64,000 bases of DNA, from positions 186,001 to 250,000 of the forward strand of contig VWND01000001.1 in NCBI GenBank assembly GCA_009599575.1, in the 5' to 3' direction. Source of the stretch: Blumeriella jaapii. Taxonomy: Eukaryota; Ascomycota; Leotiomycetes; Helotiales; Drepanopezizaceae. Shown here piece by piece: positions 1 to 11,777 of the stretch. The notes beneath the pieces are model-generated. The model had not been told where the DNA came from, ran no database searches, and worked only from the letters and a program-made list of their open reading frames with translations. A program made the translations under genes and the position numbers. Position 1 is the stretch's first letter. The number at the start of each line of letters is the position of its first letter.

Positions 1-72
1 GATCAGGTGGACGACGATGGCTTCGAGGATGTCGAGGAGGAGGAGGATGATGAGGAGGGCCGATTCCAATGA
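1..72 (+). CDS. C-terminal tail of an unidentified protein, truncated by the window edge
   Basis: Reading frame 1 is open from base 1 and stops at TGA 70-72. The 23 visible residues are dominated by Asp and Glu (a run of four Glu, then Asp-Asp-Glu-Glu) and end in Gly-Arg-Phe-Gln. Such acidic tails are common in nuclear and ribosome-biogenesis proteins, but nothing here identifies a family. The gene converges on JIP5, which ends at 1,267 on the other strand. It could be chance coding, but the uninterrupted acidic frame running to a stop makes a real C-terminus likely. Confidence 0.55.
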   Translation, partial: DQVDDDGFEDVEEEEDDEEGRFQ

Positions 73-1266
73 CGAGAGAGAGTCCTCGTGGCGGGAGGTA
101 GTAGCTTGACAGATATTGCGGCGGGGGGGCGGGGTTGCTAAGAGGATTCCTTGGACTTCGCTTGCCTTACCATATGATTTCCTTCGTTTTCTCCGCTTTT
201 GGTGTTGTGTAGGCTTTTGAAGGGCTGTAGAGGAGAGTTTTGAAGGGCTGTAGAGGAGAGCGAAAACACCTAATCTTTGTACTTTTGCTAGCACTAATTC
301 AATGCCTTTTTCCTATTTCTCTCTCTCTTTCTTTCTTTCTTTCTCTCTCTCTCTCTCTCTCTTTCTTTCCCTCTTTCTTTCTTTCTCTTTTTTCTCTTTT
401 TTCTCTTTCTTCTCCCAAACTACACGCAAGATATGACGACGTCCCAGCTAAGCGAGAATCTGTTGACAATCTTGTTCTCCAACACGCACCAGCTTTCATC
501 ATCCGAAAAACACACACCCACACCCACACGTACAGTACAGTACAGTTCATCGACACGAGTCTTGCTCGCTCGGTCTTGCTCAACTAAGACCCTGGCGGGC
601 CCGCCCACATTGGGGGGAGGCAGAGGGAGGGGAACATTCCTAGACGCGACACCCTCTCGTCTCGGATCGCATCATCATGCGTGCGTGGTTCCGCACCACT
701 GTTATATCAAGCGTGGAAAGTTTTTTTTTCATACATCTGTAGGTACCTAGTAAGTCGTCAAAATCTTCTGGGGGGTGTCGGCGAAGAAGAAGACGCACTC
801 CCTCGCAAGCAACCCGGTTAAGTGCGAGAACGAAATCAGAGCCGCTCTGGTCCTGGGTCGTCGTGTACACGCCGCTTCAGGTTGTTTTTCTGATTCGAGT
901 GTTTCCGCGTTTTCTTCTGGGGCGAACGAAGTGCGTGAACACAAGCCCAGAGAGAGAGAGAGAGGGGGGGTGCATACTGCGTGCGCGGTGATTCGCAATC
1001 ACTCCTGCAATTGGGGGGGAGGTTGGGGGAGGAGGAGGAGGAGGAGGTTGTGAGTGAGCTATGCCGCGAACGTACCTTGCAGGATCTGGGGTCTGGAATC
1101 GAACCGGTATACTGACTGACTATCAGGTTTTTGCGACTCTCAAAAGACATCCGATTGTCAGGGAGGCGCGTGAGAATGCCGTGTGAGCGGTGCGAACGAT
1201 GGCGATGTGTTTCCAGTGTGGCCGATTACTGGCCTAGAATTCAAGATACACAAGTGGGGTATTGTT
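73..1266. other. Intergenic region between convergent genes, rich in simple repeats
   Basis: No credible gene is seen. The stretch holds a long CT tract (about 314-416), a CACACCC tract near 509-530, a GA/G tract near 950-967 and GGA triplets near 1,030-1,050. Short reading frames here are translations of these simple repeats. As the space between two 3' ends it would hold the terminators and poly(A) sites of the upstream gene and of JIP5. Confidence 0.7.
314..416. repeat. Polypyrimidine CT/CTTT microsatellite
   Basis: About 100 bases on the plus strand are almost entirely C and T, in (CT)n and (CTTT)n patterns. It lies in the 3' intergenic space between convergent genes. Confidence 0.9.
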
Positions 1267-2589
1267 CTATTCCAGGCCCTTCAACCCGATGATTCCATTT
1301 CCAACATCCTTGGTCCTGTTCGCCTTCCTGCGCTTCTTGCGGCTCTTGCGTCCCCGATCCTCTTCCTCGCTACTCTCTGCATCGCTATCGTCACTGTCAC
1401 TCACACCAGCCGCTCTCTTCTTGCCACTGGCGTCCTCATCATCCGAGTCCTCTTCTTCGTCCTCGTCATCCTCCAAGTTCATCTCCTGCCAGACCTTGAC
1501 AATAGAGCCTCCACCACTGATCAATCGCCCCCCAACATCGAACCCCAGCCCAACCACCCCCTCAACTTCGTCATGCCGCAGCGTATCCGTGACTTTGTTC
1601 GGACCAAGCTTGACAATGCGAATCGTGCCATCTCCAACGCCAACAACCACATTCTTGGCCCCATCCCCAACCCCATCCGGCATCAGAACAAGAGCGTCCA
1701 AGCTTTCTCCGCCCCCTCTTCCCCCATCCACAATGATCCTCTCATCCTGATCGTCCCACACACCCCTCTCCCACAGCGTTATCACCCCATTCGAACTCCC
1801 CACCAGCACCTTCTCGCCTGACCTCCTGCCAGGCCGGGAAGGCAGCCCGCCTACAAAAACACTGCTGAGCAGCTCCTCTTCCTGGTCTTCGCTCTTCACC
1901 ATTACGCCTCTTCGTAAGTCGGTGACTGCTAGAGTGGATCCGCCTGTTGTGACCCATTGCTTACTGAAACCACTCGTACTTTCCTTGCTCGGCGCTAGGG
2001 GTGCCAGGGAGGATATGAAGTCGTCGTGGGGGCGGTGGGTCTGGCTTGGCTTGGAGCCTACGGTCGAGGGTTCTCGAAGATCGAAGAGGTGTAGAGCTGC
2101 GGAATCGGTTGCTAGGAGCAGTGTCTGCGGCGTCAGAGCGTGGAGGAGGGTTGGGGGATCGCTTTTGCGCGAAGAGTCGAACGGGACGAGGATTTTCGAG
2201 ACGACCTGGCCGGTGGAGGAGCTCGCTGCTTTCAGAAGCCCGTCTGTGCCGGCAGAGTAAAGAACTGTGTTGTGTTAGTATCAATCGCATTGATGGAATG
2301 GTGGGGGTTTGGAAGACGGACTCTCGCCATCACCGCTGTATCCCAATGTTCTGCAGCTTCCCTTGTGTCTCCGCGTCCGCCATTCCGTGTCGATTGTACT
2401 TGTACCAGTAGAGATAACGCTCGTGTTTGCGCCGCCTTCGTCGTCGGATTCCGAGCCAGCTACGGCCGGGAGGCGGAAGGACTGTACGTGCCCGCTTGAG
2501 AGGCCGACTGCGAGTATTGGCTCTGTGGGGTGGAGGGCCTGGGCGAAGAGATCGGAGGAGAGCGGGAGGGTGCAGAGATTCTCAAACAT
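1267..2589 (-). CDS. JIP5: WD-repeat ribosome-biogenesis protein Jip5 (WDR55 family)
   Basis: Two exons: 2589-2322 and 2264-1267, giving 421 residues. The 57 bp intron (2321-2265) has a GTCCGT donor, a TACTAAC branch sequence and a CACAG acceptor. Joining A to TT gives Asp-Gly-Glu-Ile-Leu-Tyr-Ser-Ala-Gly-Thr, the expected strand of a WD blade. The start was set at Met-Phe-Glu-Asn-Leu, the characteristic N-terminus, rather than five codons upstream. WD-type repeats include [50 protein letters not shown] and [14 protein letters not shown]. The C-terminus is an acidic Ser/Asp/Glu stretch followed by a Lys/Arg cluster, as in the family. Family knowledge: Jip5 and its animal relative WDR55 are nucleolar factors for rRNA processing and 60S assembly. 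Length matches the family (about 420). The frame is intact. Confidence 0.93.
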
Positions 2590-4207
2590 CGTGCCTGGTA
2601 TCAAGACATGTTCTGTGCCAGAGTTGTCGTTGGAATGTGGGAGTTGTTGTCGTTGTGATTGTTGAAATTTGGGTAAAAGAATTTCGGCGGGGCGGAAATG
2701 ATCTCATGTCTTCTCGCTTCGCAATCTTCTTGGCGTCAACAACCGCAACGTCAACCTCAGAGTCTGCACGACCAACACGAGGAACCACGACTCCAAAGCA
2801 AGTGCTTTAGAACGGCCTTAAGCTGTGTCTTCTCACCTCAGCCTCAAATCAATATACCTACGGGAATTCGAGTCTTGCGCTTCTGCTCACCTTTCCTGCG
2901 TCAATTTGTCTTGCGCGTGCCTCCTTGCTGTCTTGAAATTATGCAAAGCTTGAGAGCTTCGTGGCTGGTCGCCTTGCTGGGTATCATTTTCTGTCTCTAG
3001 CTTTAATTCATTATGGCAAAGCACACGCTGTGGATCTTGGGCCCAGGATTTGGTCACAAGTGTACCATTTCTTTCCTTCACATCGCAGGCGTCCCGAAAT
3101 CGGCATCAATGTGGCAAGCAAGAAAGAAACCTGTCCATGTCCGCGAACTGGTAGAGGAAAGTAATGTGATTTTAAGGTTCTGCGTTGATCTGAATAGCGC
3201 CACTATGTGATTTTAAGATGTCGGGGAAATCATTAATGCATATTTCCAAAGACGGGTGCTGATTTTTGAGAAAGAGCTCGCCTTTGGTTACGAGATTACT
3301 GTTGTTAGCTTCACAAGTCACGCACTGAAAATGTCACGCCGCTGAACTTCAAGCATCGAACTGGAGCAGGTAGCCTTCCTAGGAGTCTTCCTAGGTAGCC
3401 TTCCTAGGTAGCCTTCCTAGGTAGCCTCGCCCCAGCACCCAACAAGCCGCGTAATGTACGCGAATTGCGCGAGTTTCGTCAACCTAGAACAAGTGGATGC
3501 ATGTATGGTGTAGTTGGCTGACTTTGCGCTCCTTCTGCTACAAGATAATATTCTTTAACGAAAACCTAAGCATGTCTGACCATTCTAGGCCAGGAGTGGG
3601 TCCTTTCAGGGGAAATGGGAAGCGTATCTCCCCTGCGGGGCCGTACGTTCTCTCATGGACTTTAGCATTTATAAGGCGGGGATGAACACGGCCGGTGTCG
3701 CGCCACTGGACGGTCCCCTGGGGATGAATCAATTCCGACCATCAATTTTTTTGGCCTTTTTTTTTTTCTTCCTATGTTTTGGGGGTTTTTTGGGGGGCAT
3801 TTTGATATGGTCGAAGAGGAGCGAATAAAACATTCGATATATTTACACATCCGCAGTTCTTTAGCGCGGTTAAGATCTGCTAGTTACGAGAAAAGAGAAG
3901 TGATAGTGGAGGATTCAAGGTATCAAACAGCCCACTTTTTATACGGTTTGGTTTCATCCAGTGTGTAATGCCATCTTACAGGAATGGTATTTCTAGATAC
4001 TGGTGGAGAATGACATTGAAAACTAAGGGTTCCGGTATTCAATTTAATTTCTTGTATTCCGTCTACTTTTTGTTGCAATGATGTTCAGTATTTTCACTCC
4101 GCCGTCTGATCCCAACTGATTCTCCCCAAAGAGATGAACATTGGTGGCGAAACGTTTGTCAAAGTCTCTATGATGAAGTATGCGTACTTCATAGACACAA
4201 CGCTTGA
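2590..4207. other. Intergenic region between JIP5 and the chitinase gene
   Basis: No gene is recognised. The JIP5 promoter should lie at its left end and the chitinase 3' flank at its right end. Contents include a short tandem repeat (3,369-3,426) and T/G homopolymer runs near 3,745-3,800. Reading frames are short and lack recognisable motifs. Confidence 0.6.
3369..3426. repeat. Short tandem repeat, unit about 14 bp (GTAGCCTTCCTAG)
   Basis: Four adjacent units of the motif, one of them a variant (GAGTCTTCCTAG), lie in intergenic DNA. Each unit contains CCTAGG, so the array is a series of small palindromes. There are no unique spacers, so it is a minisatellite and not a CRISPR array. Confidence 0.85.
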
Positions 4208-5529
4208 TCATATTCGACGGGAGACATGTGGAAGAAGATTTCTCTTTCGCGGAGCCCAGAGCCGAAGGCCGCGTGTCGAATTGGCAGTTGCCGAAGGCAT
4301 CGACGAAACCGTAGAAGTCGTTACCGCAGGTCGACAGGGTAAGTTGGTGTTATTCTCGAAGCCTGTCAAGATATCCTTCACGGCTGTGAAGTATGGTCTG
4401 TCAGGGTTGTTTTCCGCCGAAGTCGCCTCCCAGATCATGATGCCCCCAAAGCTCGCCCTGCAAAAATACGCCTCGATCATGTTTGCGATTTCGTCAGGAT
4501 AGAGGTAGAAGTGCCCCTCGTCAGGAGCACCCGGGACCCCAAGGTAGAGCTTTGCATCTGCGCTAGCTGTGCCGATGAGGAAACGTTCCCAGAGTCTGTA
4601 GGTGAAACCACCGCCGTGCTCAACGTCACCTGTGGTGTAATTTGAATTGGCAGCTACCCAGCTGCGAGCAGAGCATTGAGGGGTGTTGTAGAACTGCACC
4701 CAGATGATGTCAAATTTGACTTTCTGGATTGCGGCGCCCATGTTTGCATCGGGGATGACACATTGTGGTGCGCCGGTGAGGATATACTTCTTGCTGGCGG
4801 TCTGAAAATGCTCTCGCAGCCTCAGGCCCAGAGCAACGTATCCTTCTTGGCCATCTGGACATCAAATTAGCACTGATGTACACTGGAAGGCTGGATTTGT
4901 CTATCAGTACCCGTAGATGGATGCTCAATGTCGTAATCAAACCCATCCACTTCCACTGCTTCCCCGTTCGGGCCATCAAAAGGCCGCGGAAGTCCTTGCG
5001 CGAGCCAGTCCGCAGTCTGCGGTCCAAATGCACCCCACAGGAAATCGGCAAACGCCACTCCACTGAGGGTACCATTTAGCGCGTAGGTAGCTGTCGCGCC
5101 ACCTAGTGAAAGAATGATCTTCTTGCCATGAGTCTTCTGGCAAAGTGGAATGTCCTCGTTGATCAGAGGACACTGCGATTGAAGCTGGTCTTCTGAGGGA
5201 TCTGGTCCCGGTCCGGGGTACACATAAGGCCGTCCCCAGCACTGATTGGCGAAGTTGCTGCCGGGGTAGCCATTACCTTGTCCTGGGAAGACATTAATGA
5301 ACCCGATGGGAATTATGTCGACGGCTGACTGTTCGCAAAAGTGTGAGAGCCGTTGTTGATTTGCTCCTTGGCCCTAGAATTAGGTCAGCTAAGATTTTAT
5401 ACTTCAGACTGATCAAGATACCCAGTACAATGCAAGGTTTGTCTTGGAGCTGTGGTCGTAGAGAGCGGATCCACAGTGGGCAAAATTCAGCACAGAAAAG
5501 ACAGTTACAAAGGATCGAAAGAACGACAT
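4208..5529 (-). CDS. Secreted glycoside hydrolase family 18 chitinase (fungal class III type)
   Basis: Three exons: 5529-5422, 5373-4911 and 4854-4208, giving 405 residues. Introns are 48 and 56 bp, with GTATCT..TTCTAG and GTACTG..TCCAG borders. Residues 1-22 look like a signal peptide (MSFFRSFVTVFSVLNFAHCG). Then come the beta-1 strand NLALYWGQGANQ, the substrate-site motif SLGG (residues 125-128) and the GH18 signature DGFDYDIE (179-186), in which Glu186 is the expected catalytic acid. Later motifs are WVQFYNTPQC and GGIMIWEA. The last 40 or so residues are Thr/Ser-rich and then basic, like a short linker with no carbohydrate-binding module. Known function: endo-hydrolysis of beta-1,4-GlcNAc in chitin. 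The signal peptide argues for secretion or wall location. Catalytic residues are intact. The exact role (wall remodelling, mycoparasitism or nutrition) is not shown. Confidence 0.92.
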
Positions 5530-6216
5530 TTTGAACACCTCAACCAAAACTCAACATCAGAGAACACAGCTTAGAGAAAATACAGACACGGTCGATGGAC
5601 AAGATATACCCAAAACTGCTGACATTGGGGGCCTTGTAATTCATTTCGACTATACTGGGATATGTTATGAGCCAGCCAACGGGAAGATTTATCTGAGAAC
5701 TTGAACATGCGTACACACTAGCGACGCCGCAGACTAGAAGGAACAGAGACTTGCCGCAGTTTTCCGGAGTAAGATACCGGATTCCCTCGGCGATTTCAGC
5801 AGCTGAACAATGTCCCAAGGAGCATGGTTTAATGTGGAAATAAAAGTGCCTGATGAGGCATGTTCTCCGAGCTATTCACTTTCCAATTCCCTGGAGTAAG
5901 CACTATCTAATTATTGAGTGTAACATGAAATCACCGCCTCCGTCAGTCCTGGAAGACACCGGAAAAAGTGACAGTATTGGCTTTACGGATTTTGTCTTTC
6001 GAAAGAGCAAAGGGGACACGGGAGAGCATCGGCTCGGAGGCCTTGTTGACTGCCGTAAGCGAGAACTTCAGCCTCAACATCAACAGCCTCGTTCTGTTTG
6101 CTTCTAACCTAGTTCACCAGCCACTTCAGCCTCGTTAGAAGAACCCCTCCTCATTCACGAAATACCTTTGCTACCTCAACACCCAAATCACACACCTTCA
6201 AATCACCACTAGGACA
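5530..6216. other. Divergent promoter region between the chitinase and MEMO1-family genes
   Basis: The two genes start on opposite strands at 5,529 and 6,217, so this 687 bp stretch must carry both upstream regions. The part just before the MEMO1 start is pyrimidine- and A-rich (CCAAATCACACACC near 6,183-6,196), as is common upstream of fungal starts. No other gene is seen. Confidence 0.55.
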
Positions 6217-7268
6217 ATGACCACGAGAGCTCCCAGTCATGCCGGCTCATGGTACTCTTCGAGTAGAAGCACGCTGTCCAGTGAGCTCGACCGGTGGCTT
6301 GCTCAAGTTCCTGCCTCGATCGATGGGATACAGCTGCCAGTAGCAGGCGCAAGAATCATAATTGCGCCGTGAGTGAGCTTGTCCGTACCTTCATACGACC
6401 GCACATGCTAAGAGTATGAAGGCACGCAGGCTATTCATACTCAGGCCCCGCTGCGGCTTGGGCTTACAAGTCGCTCGATCTCTCAAACGCCCAACGCATC
6501 TTTCTCCTCGGCCCTTCTCACGCTCTATACCTCCCGGGCTGTGCAACATCGAAGCATTCCAAATATGCGACGCCATTGGGGGATCTGGCAATTGATACGG
6601 CAGTCGTGAAAAAGCTGCAGGATTCGGGGAAGTTTGATAAGATGACTACAGACGCAGATGAGGTGGAACACAGTCTTGAGATGCATCTTCCTTACATCTA
6701 CAAGATGTGCTCGCAGTCCTTCAAATCTGCAGATGAATTTCCTCTTCTCGTACCAATCCTCGTTGGGAACACCAACGCTGCTGCGGAGAAGTCGTATGGG
6801 GAGATATTGGCACCGTATTTGGCAGACCCTACATCGGTCTTCGTTGTCTCGTCAGACTTCTGCCACTGGGGCCTGCGGTTCCAATACACATATTATCTTC
6901 CAGCTTCACCGTCATCGGCTGCTGCAAACACAGATGGTGGTGGATACATGCTCAAGAAGCGAGACAAGGACCCCACTGATCCCCCGATTCACGAGAGCAT
7001 AGGCCGATTAGACAAGCTTGCCATGGATGCCATCGAGACGGGCAAACATGACGCCTTTTTGAGAAATCTGAAGGCAACTGGTAACACTGTTTGCGGAAGG
7101 CATCCCATTGGCGTGGTCATGGCTGCGATTGAGGTTTTAGAGAAAGGGGGCAATGTTTCTGGTGGTGGGAAGGGCAAGTTCAAGTTCGTTCGATATGAGA
7201 GGAGCAGCGAGGTAGACGAGATCAGTGACTCCTCCGTCAGCTATGCTAGTGCATATGCGGTGCTTTGA
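6217..7268 (+). CDS. MEMO1 family protein (fungal Mho1-like)
   Basis: Two exons: 6217-6368 and 6422-7268, giving 332 residues. The 53 bp intron has a GTGAGT donor and a GAAG acceptor, chosen because it joins CC to G and restores Ala-Pro-His-Ala-Gly-Tyr-Ser-Tyr-Ser-Gly. Family motifs are all present: RAPSHAGSWY at the N-terminus, HAGYSYSGP, LLGPSHA, SSDFCHWG and NTVCGRHPIG. The histidines in the second to fourth motifs and the cysteine in the last match the metal-binding His/His/His/Cys set of human MEMO1. In animals MEMO1 is a redox/iron-linked effector of receptor tyrosine kinase signalling. In yeast, Mho1 is a non-essential homologue with a poorly defined role in growth control. The start is the first ATG and gives the canonical N-terminus. 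The frame is intact and its length is only modestly above the family's usual 300. Confidence 0.93.
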
Positions 7269-9892
7269 TCTCAATAGAGCTCTACTCGGAGATAGGGAAT
7301 GATATCGCACCCTCTTGTCCTCCCTTCTTCCTTTACTTTCTCTCTCAAATTTCTGAGGTTAATTGCAGCTTTTCAAATGGGTATCAGCCCTACTATGCTT
7401 AGGGATAGATACCCAAGATTGATAATTCTCCTCGAATCCAACCTTAATGCGCTCACGTAGATATAAAGGCAATCTGACAATAAATTACGAGCGCTCGAGT
7501 CAATTGCTTAGGAAGTTTTTCTCACCATTTGCGCATCTCAGGCGATACCGCTACTAAATCTTTATCACTACACAAACAAAAGCATCCGATCAGGCTAGAG
7601 TCCTTGCCGGACAGATGTAACATCGACACATAATATGGTACAGCGAGAAACTGATTCCAAACAAGATCGCCGTTGTAGCGGTAGGGGCAGAATGTGTGAA
7701 TCTCGATGTTTATCTATCTTACTACTGGGATTTACGGAGGTGGTAACCCATCTAAAGTGCCGTGAGTAGCTAACCCGGGTCGCTTTACACCTCGGAACTC
7801 CGAACGACGTCGTTCTATGCACCAGCCGAGTATGTGAGTATTTTCGGACTCAAATAGCAAAGGTCAAACGGACCTTCGATATACACAGCTGCCATTGCGT
7901 TCCCTTCTGGACTAAACAACGAGATATCTCATTCGCTTCTCTTCCTAATTCATTTGACTTTGTACGAACCTGATACCTACTTTTAAAACGACCTAAGACA
8001 ATGCTTTGCCCAGTGCAGTGGGTGTATACGTATTCTTTGACTGCTCGTTGGAATGTTGACTTAAGCCCCCAGATTCTGATAAAGATACTGTCTCTGCTTC
8101 CAAACCGATCCCTGTTGCCTCTTGCGCCAAAATCAAGACATGTCTAGCATCTTATCGTCCGGATAATTCACAACCGACTGCTCACAGCACCGACTTTAGC
8201 CGATCATACTTGAATGCTAGCCCCCGGCCCGCCTTTTCACCACGCCCTACTACCTCTGCGAGTACCTAAGTACAGGCTCCCTAATCAAGCATGGCTCCAA
8301 GCCAAAAGAAAACTGCGCGTTTGCACAACTCTATGGCCTATACCCTCACTTCAGACCTCTGCAATCGGAAGCGGGTCGCAGAGTATTCACCAGGTCAAGG
8401 AATGATTGGCGACCTGGCATGCTCGGAGACTTCAATAAATACACCGGGGAGCTGGTTTCCAGAACATCGATCTGATGTCGTTTGAGTCATCTTCGGGGCT
8501 CCGAGCGGAAGTCAGCATGGTGAAAGTGGGTCCAAGGAAGGGATACTCCCAGGAATGCATCGCTGTCAGCGAAGGCCAGATGAGGGTGCCATCAGAGTCG
8601 GGGAAGGATTACAATAAGCGTCTTCTATGGTCTTCTGTGTACGAGCACACTGGCCCTCTTCTTGGTGTCCAACAGAGGCAGGATGTACCCGCTTCTAGGC
8701 GAATCGCTGACAACAGGTTTCGAGTCGTACGTTTACAGCTCGAAGGCAAAATCCACATCCCTATCGTAGCTTTAGAATTGCAAGGTTGATATTTCACAAG
8801 AGCTAGTTGTGACAACAAGTCAGCTTTTGCTTCGAGTCGAGGACGCGCTAGCCAAAGACGTGCAGCTTCCGGGTAGAACCATGACTCTGATCATATCCTG
8901 AAGTCACCAAGTCTCCCCAAGCAACACGCAGGGCTTTTTAAGCTCGTCTTGAAAGCGTTAGACATCAACGCCACGGAACTGATCATGGGAGATAGCGAGG
9001 CGAGAAATACTGTTCCCGCACATGCGCTCGGGATTCTGACTTGGATGACGAGACATAAAAGCATCCCTGTGTGTTCCGCGAGCACGACGAACTGAGGCTC
9101 CTGGAATTTGACAAGAAAAGCAAACAGTTGTAAGTGGGCAGAGTTTCTGGAGGGGCTTGGATTCCGACAGTTGTGGTCGCTGGCTTCGAGCCTTGACATA
9201 ATCCTAGGTCATCAAATTCAAAAGATCTCGCAGAATCTTCATCTAACTTCAACGCCTCCATTCAACACTACCATACAAGATATCTTCAATCCAGCCACAG
9301 TCCTGTCATGTTTGCTTCTCCACAGCTGTCAAGCGTCTCCAGCCAGAGCTTTTGAGCCAGAAATTCGACTTGACAAATATGTCAGTAAACGAGATATCGT
9401 TGATATCTTACATATTCGCCTACCGAATGCAAGTCGTCCTTTTTAGTTTTCGATGTGTTCTGCGAATCTAAGCTCGGCCGGAACAACTTTATCGTTCGTG
9501 TGGTTCGGCCAGGCTCTCGGGATCGGACCTTTTTGAACATCAGTATAGAATTTGACGTCGCGACTCGATTGGAAAGATTCTGTTGTCCTGCTCGTCAAAT
9601 CCTATACTTCATACAGACGAGTAGTTGAGGGGAAAGCAAAGAATCCAACCCCCCAGAACTGTAGCCGCGATAAGAGAAAGAGCCCACTAGAACCCCATAT
9701 GTAAAACCGGTCTTCTGGCTGGAACTTGTAGTTCCCTGGAAACCTGTGTTCACTGTATATAAAAAGTAGTAGGTAACTTGCTTCACAGAGTGTGTAAAAG
9801 CTGGTGGTGGATAATGTTTCTTGAACAAATGAACACAACTTCTGTTTCAAAGTCAAGTAGAGCTGGCAATGCCAGACCAAAACTCTATATTC
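7269..9892. other. 2.6 kb gene-flanking region without a recognisable gene
   Basis: Composition is ordinary, unlike the repeat blocks. Several short plus-strand frames look weakly protein-like but match no family known to me: 8,291-8,485, 8,475-8,789, 9,108-9,446 and an unlisted frame at about 9,450-9,627 that includes NNFIVRVVRPGSRDRTF. Adjacent frames overlap in different phases, as expected for a decayed or intron-broken gene. The evidence does not support a gene model. The right edge is the copia target site. Confidence 0.4.
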
Positions 9893-9897
9893 GTTAC

Positions 9898-10200
9898 TGT
9901 CGTGCATAGCTGAATAGTCGGTAGGAACCCTCACCGGAGGATGGAACGGATGAATTATATGCAGTAAGATGTTACTTGTATTATTCTAAGTCTGACTGGC
10001 GAGCTCTCCGCAGAAAACGGAAGGTTCGGGCTCGCTTAATCAGTCGCTCGGAAAAACTAATCTCCGAAAAGGCTCGTTATCACGTAACTACGAGCCTTTC
10101 CGAGCTCCAGAAACATCTAACTACTGAAAGCGTACAGGAAGAATAAATCTGGAACAAAAAAAAATAAAAAAAAATAAAAAAATATAAATATAACGCAACA
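9898..10200 (-). repeat. Copia 3' LTR (left LTR on the plus strand)
   Basis: 303 bp, ending in the TG..CA dinucleotides of LTRs. It is a near copy of 24303-24604 and of 57336-57637. The target duplication GTTAC lies immediately to the left. An A-rich stretch (10,155-10,185) varies in length between copies. Confidence 0.95.
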
Positions 10201-10215
10201 CACCCCCTAGCTAAT
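10201..10215 (-). other. Copia polypurine tract
   Basis: On the minus strand the bases directly before the 3' LTR read AGCTAGGGGGTG. A purine run in this place primes plus-strand DNA synthesis in LTR retrotransposons and fixes the element's orientation as minus. Confidence 0.7.
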
Positions 10216-10457
10216 TGCCAATCCGGCGATCAGCTACTCTCAAAGCGCGGAAAGGTCCTTTTGTCGTCCGAATACGGCCGTAACGCGATATTGCAACATT
10301 TATATAACTTATTCACATTCTTTATCGTTGCGAAACGTAAATAAAGCCAATTCAATTTAAATAAAAATCTCGTCGCTTTTGAAAACCTCAACTTTTTTAT
10401 CTCCCCATCAGTCTTTTAATAAATTCAAGCTCCACTATCTTAATTAGAAACATCGAT

Positions 10458-11647
10458 ATAACCTCTCCCACTCCCAAAAGAAGTCGTCCGCATAGCTCTA
10501 CGCGACCAATTGGCCCAGCTCCTCGGACTTCCAATCCTCGGCGCTTGCGTAATCGAAGTTTTGCGAAATCCATTTTGCGCAATTAATCGGCCTTTTCGGC
10601 CAATTCGTTTCTTTTTAACCCTCTCGAAAAAAGCGACCCTTTCGATATCTCGTTTTTAAACGGTCTTCTCGAAGATCCATACTTGCCTGGCCTCGAGAAT
10701 GCCGATATAACGCCTAGAAATAAAAGAAACGCTGCTGGCGGTAGAAAAGCTACTAGCGGTGGTCTCGGTCCTGATAGCATTCCCGGAAAAAAAAGGCAAA
10801 ACACTGGCGCCCCTGGAAAAAAAGCGGCCGAGGATTACCAAAGCGAAGAAACTAAAAGTAAAAATAACGACGATAGTCGTTCTCCAAAACGCGCTCGCAC
10901 TAAAGCCAAAAAGCCTGCCATTCCTAAGCCTCCCAACTCTACTCCTTATATAACCTATATTATTCGCGAAGCAATTAAAAACCTAAACTACGACTGCCTG
11001 TCGAACCTGGCTAAAGCTCGTTGCTATCGGTGCCACGCAACTAGCACGTCGTATATTCCGGCCGACGCGAACGTTTTGGCTGCGTAGTCTTCCGTTCTCA
11101 AAGCTCGGATTAACAAAATTACTAAACGGTTAATTTTATCGAAAAACTCTATCGTCTTTGTTAATCGATTCCTAAAATATAACGGTTATTTTCTACCCTA
11201 CGGTTAAAACGGCTTTAAAAATGCAAAAAAGTAAACCTCCAAATCGATCGTAACTTAGAAGCAAAACTAATAAACACAGAGCGTATTATTAACGCGAAGC
11301 TCGCCGCGGCTCGTAAAGTTTTTTAAACTTCTGCTTCTGCTCTTCGAATGGAAACTCTTACCTCTGCTCCACGTGCTGGCGGAATAGGACCTGGCCACGA
11401 CCCACCAGAAAATGCTTTCGTTCCTGAAAGTCCAAAAGAAAATCTCGCGGCGACCCTTCTGCCAAACGTCCCTGGTTTTCAGCCTGGTAAAGCTTCGCAA
11501 AAAAAAGGAAATGTTCCGGCCGCACAGCCGGCGGCAGCTGTTCTTAAAAAAGCTATCGGAAGATTTATTTCAAATCTAATTATCGCGAAGCGTCGGGCGC
11601 GGATTATTATTTTAACGGGTCATATTTTTAACCTTTTACAAAGCTGA
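10458..11647 (+). pseudogene. Extra antisense frame of the copia element: basic, Cys-motif protein of unknown function
   Basis: Plus-strand frame 3 is nearly continuous from about 10,383. It has one TAA near 10,575 that looks like a mutated Gln codon and a TAG at 11,085 at another likely Gln codon. The probable start is ATA at 10,458, one G-to-A change from ATG. The N-terminal part is Ser/Pro/Arg-rich, then Gly/Lys-rich and strongly basic, and ends with RCYRCHATSTSYIP. Downstream, in a shifted frame (about 11,240-11,647), come NLEAKLINTERIINAKLAAA and METLTSAPRAGGIG, which read as a helical segment and a conserved-looking tail. It lies between pol's stop (11,778, minus strand) and the 3' LTR, tail-to-tail with pol. 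It resembles gag-like or zinc-binding accessory proteins of fungal elements, but I cannot name a family. The start of the same frame survives in the second copia copy (57,638-57,930). Confidence 0.6.
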
Positions 11648-11777
11648 GCGGTCTGGTTTTGGGTTTCTGAGTTTGCGAAAGGTTCGGATTTCCTTTAATT
11701 AAAAAATAATTTTGCTATGTTTTAAATTTTAATAAAAGTTTGTTTAAATAAATATACGCCTGCAAAATGCAAGCTTT

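Noticed and set aside
240..587. Open frames of 94-115 residues
   Set aside because: They are translations of the CT microsatellite (runs of Ser, Leu, Phe or Arg, Glu, Lys) and have no protein character.
1081..1160. GGAATCGAACCGG, resembling the T-loop of a minus-strand tRNA
   Set aside because: The T-stem has mismatches, and no acceptor stem or anticodon arm can be drawn around it.
1183..1821. 212-residue plus-strand frame
   Set aside because: It is the antisense shadow of JIP5 exon 2. The minus strand has clear WD repeats.
3369..3426. Regular repeats that could be mistaken for a CRISPR array
   Set aside because: Units are contiguous without unique spacers and the genome is eukaryotic.
9595..9934. 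Minus-strand frames of 77 and 110 residues at the copia border
   Set aside because: The longer one begins inside the LTR, and neither shows family motifs.
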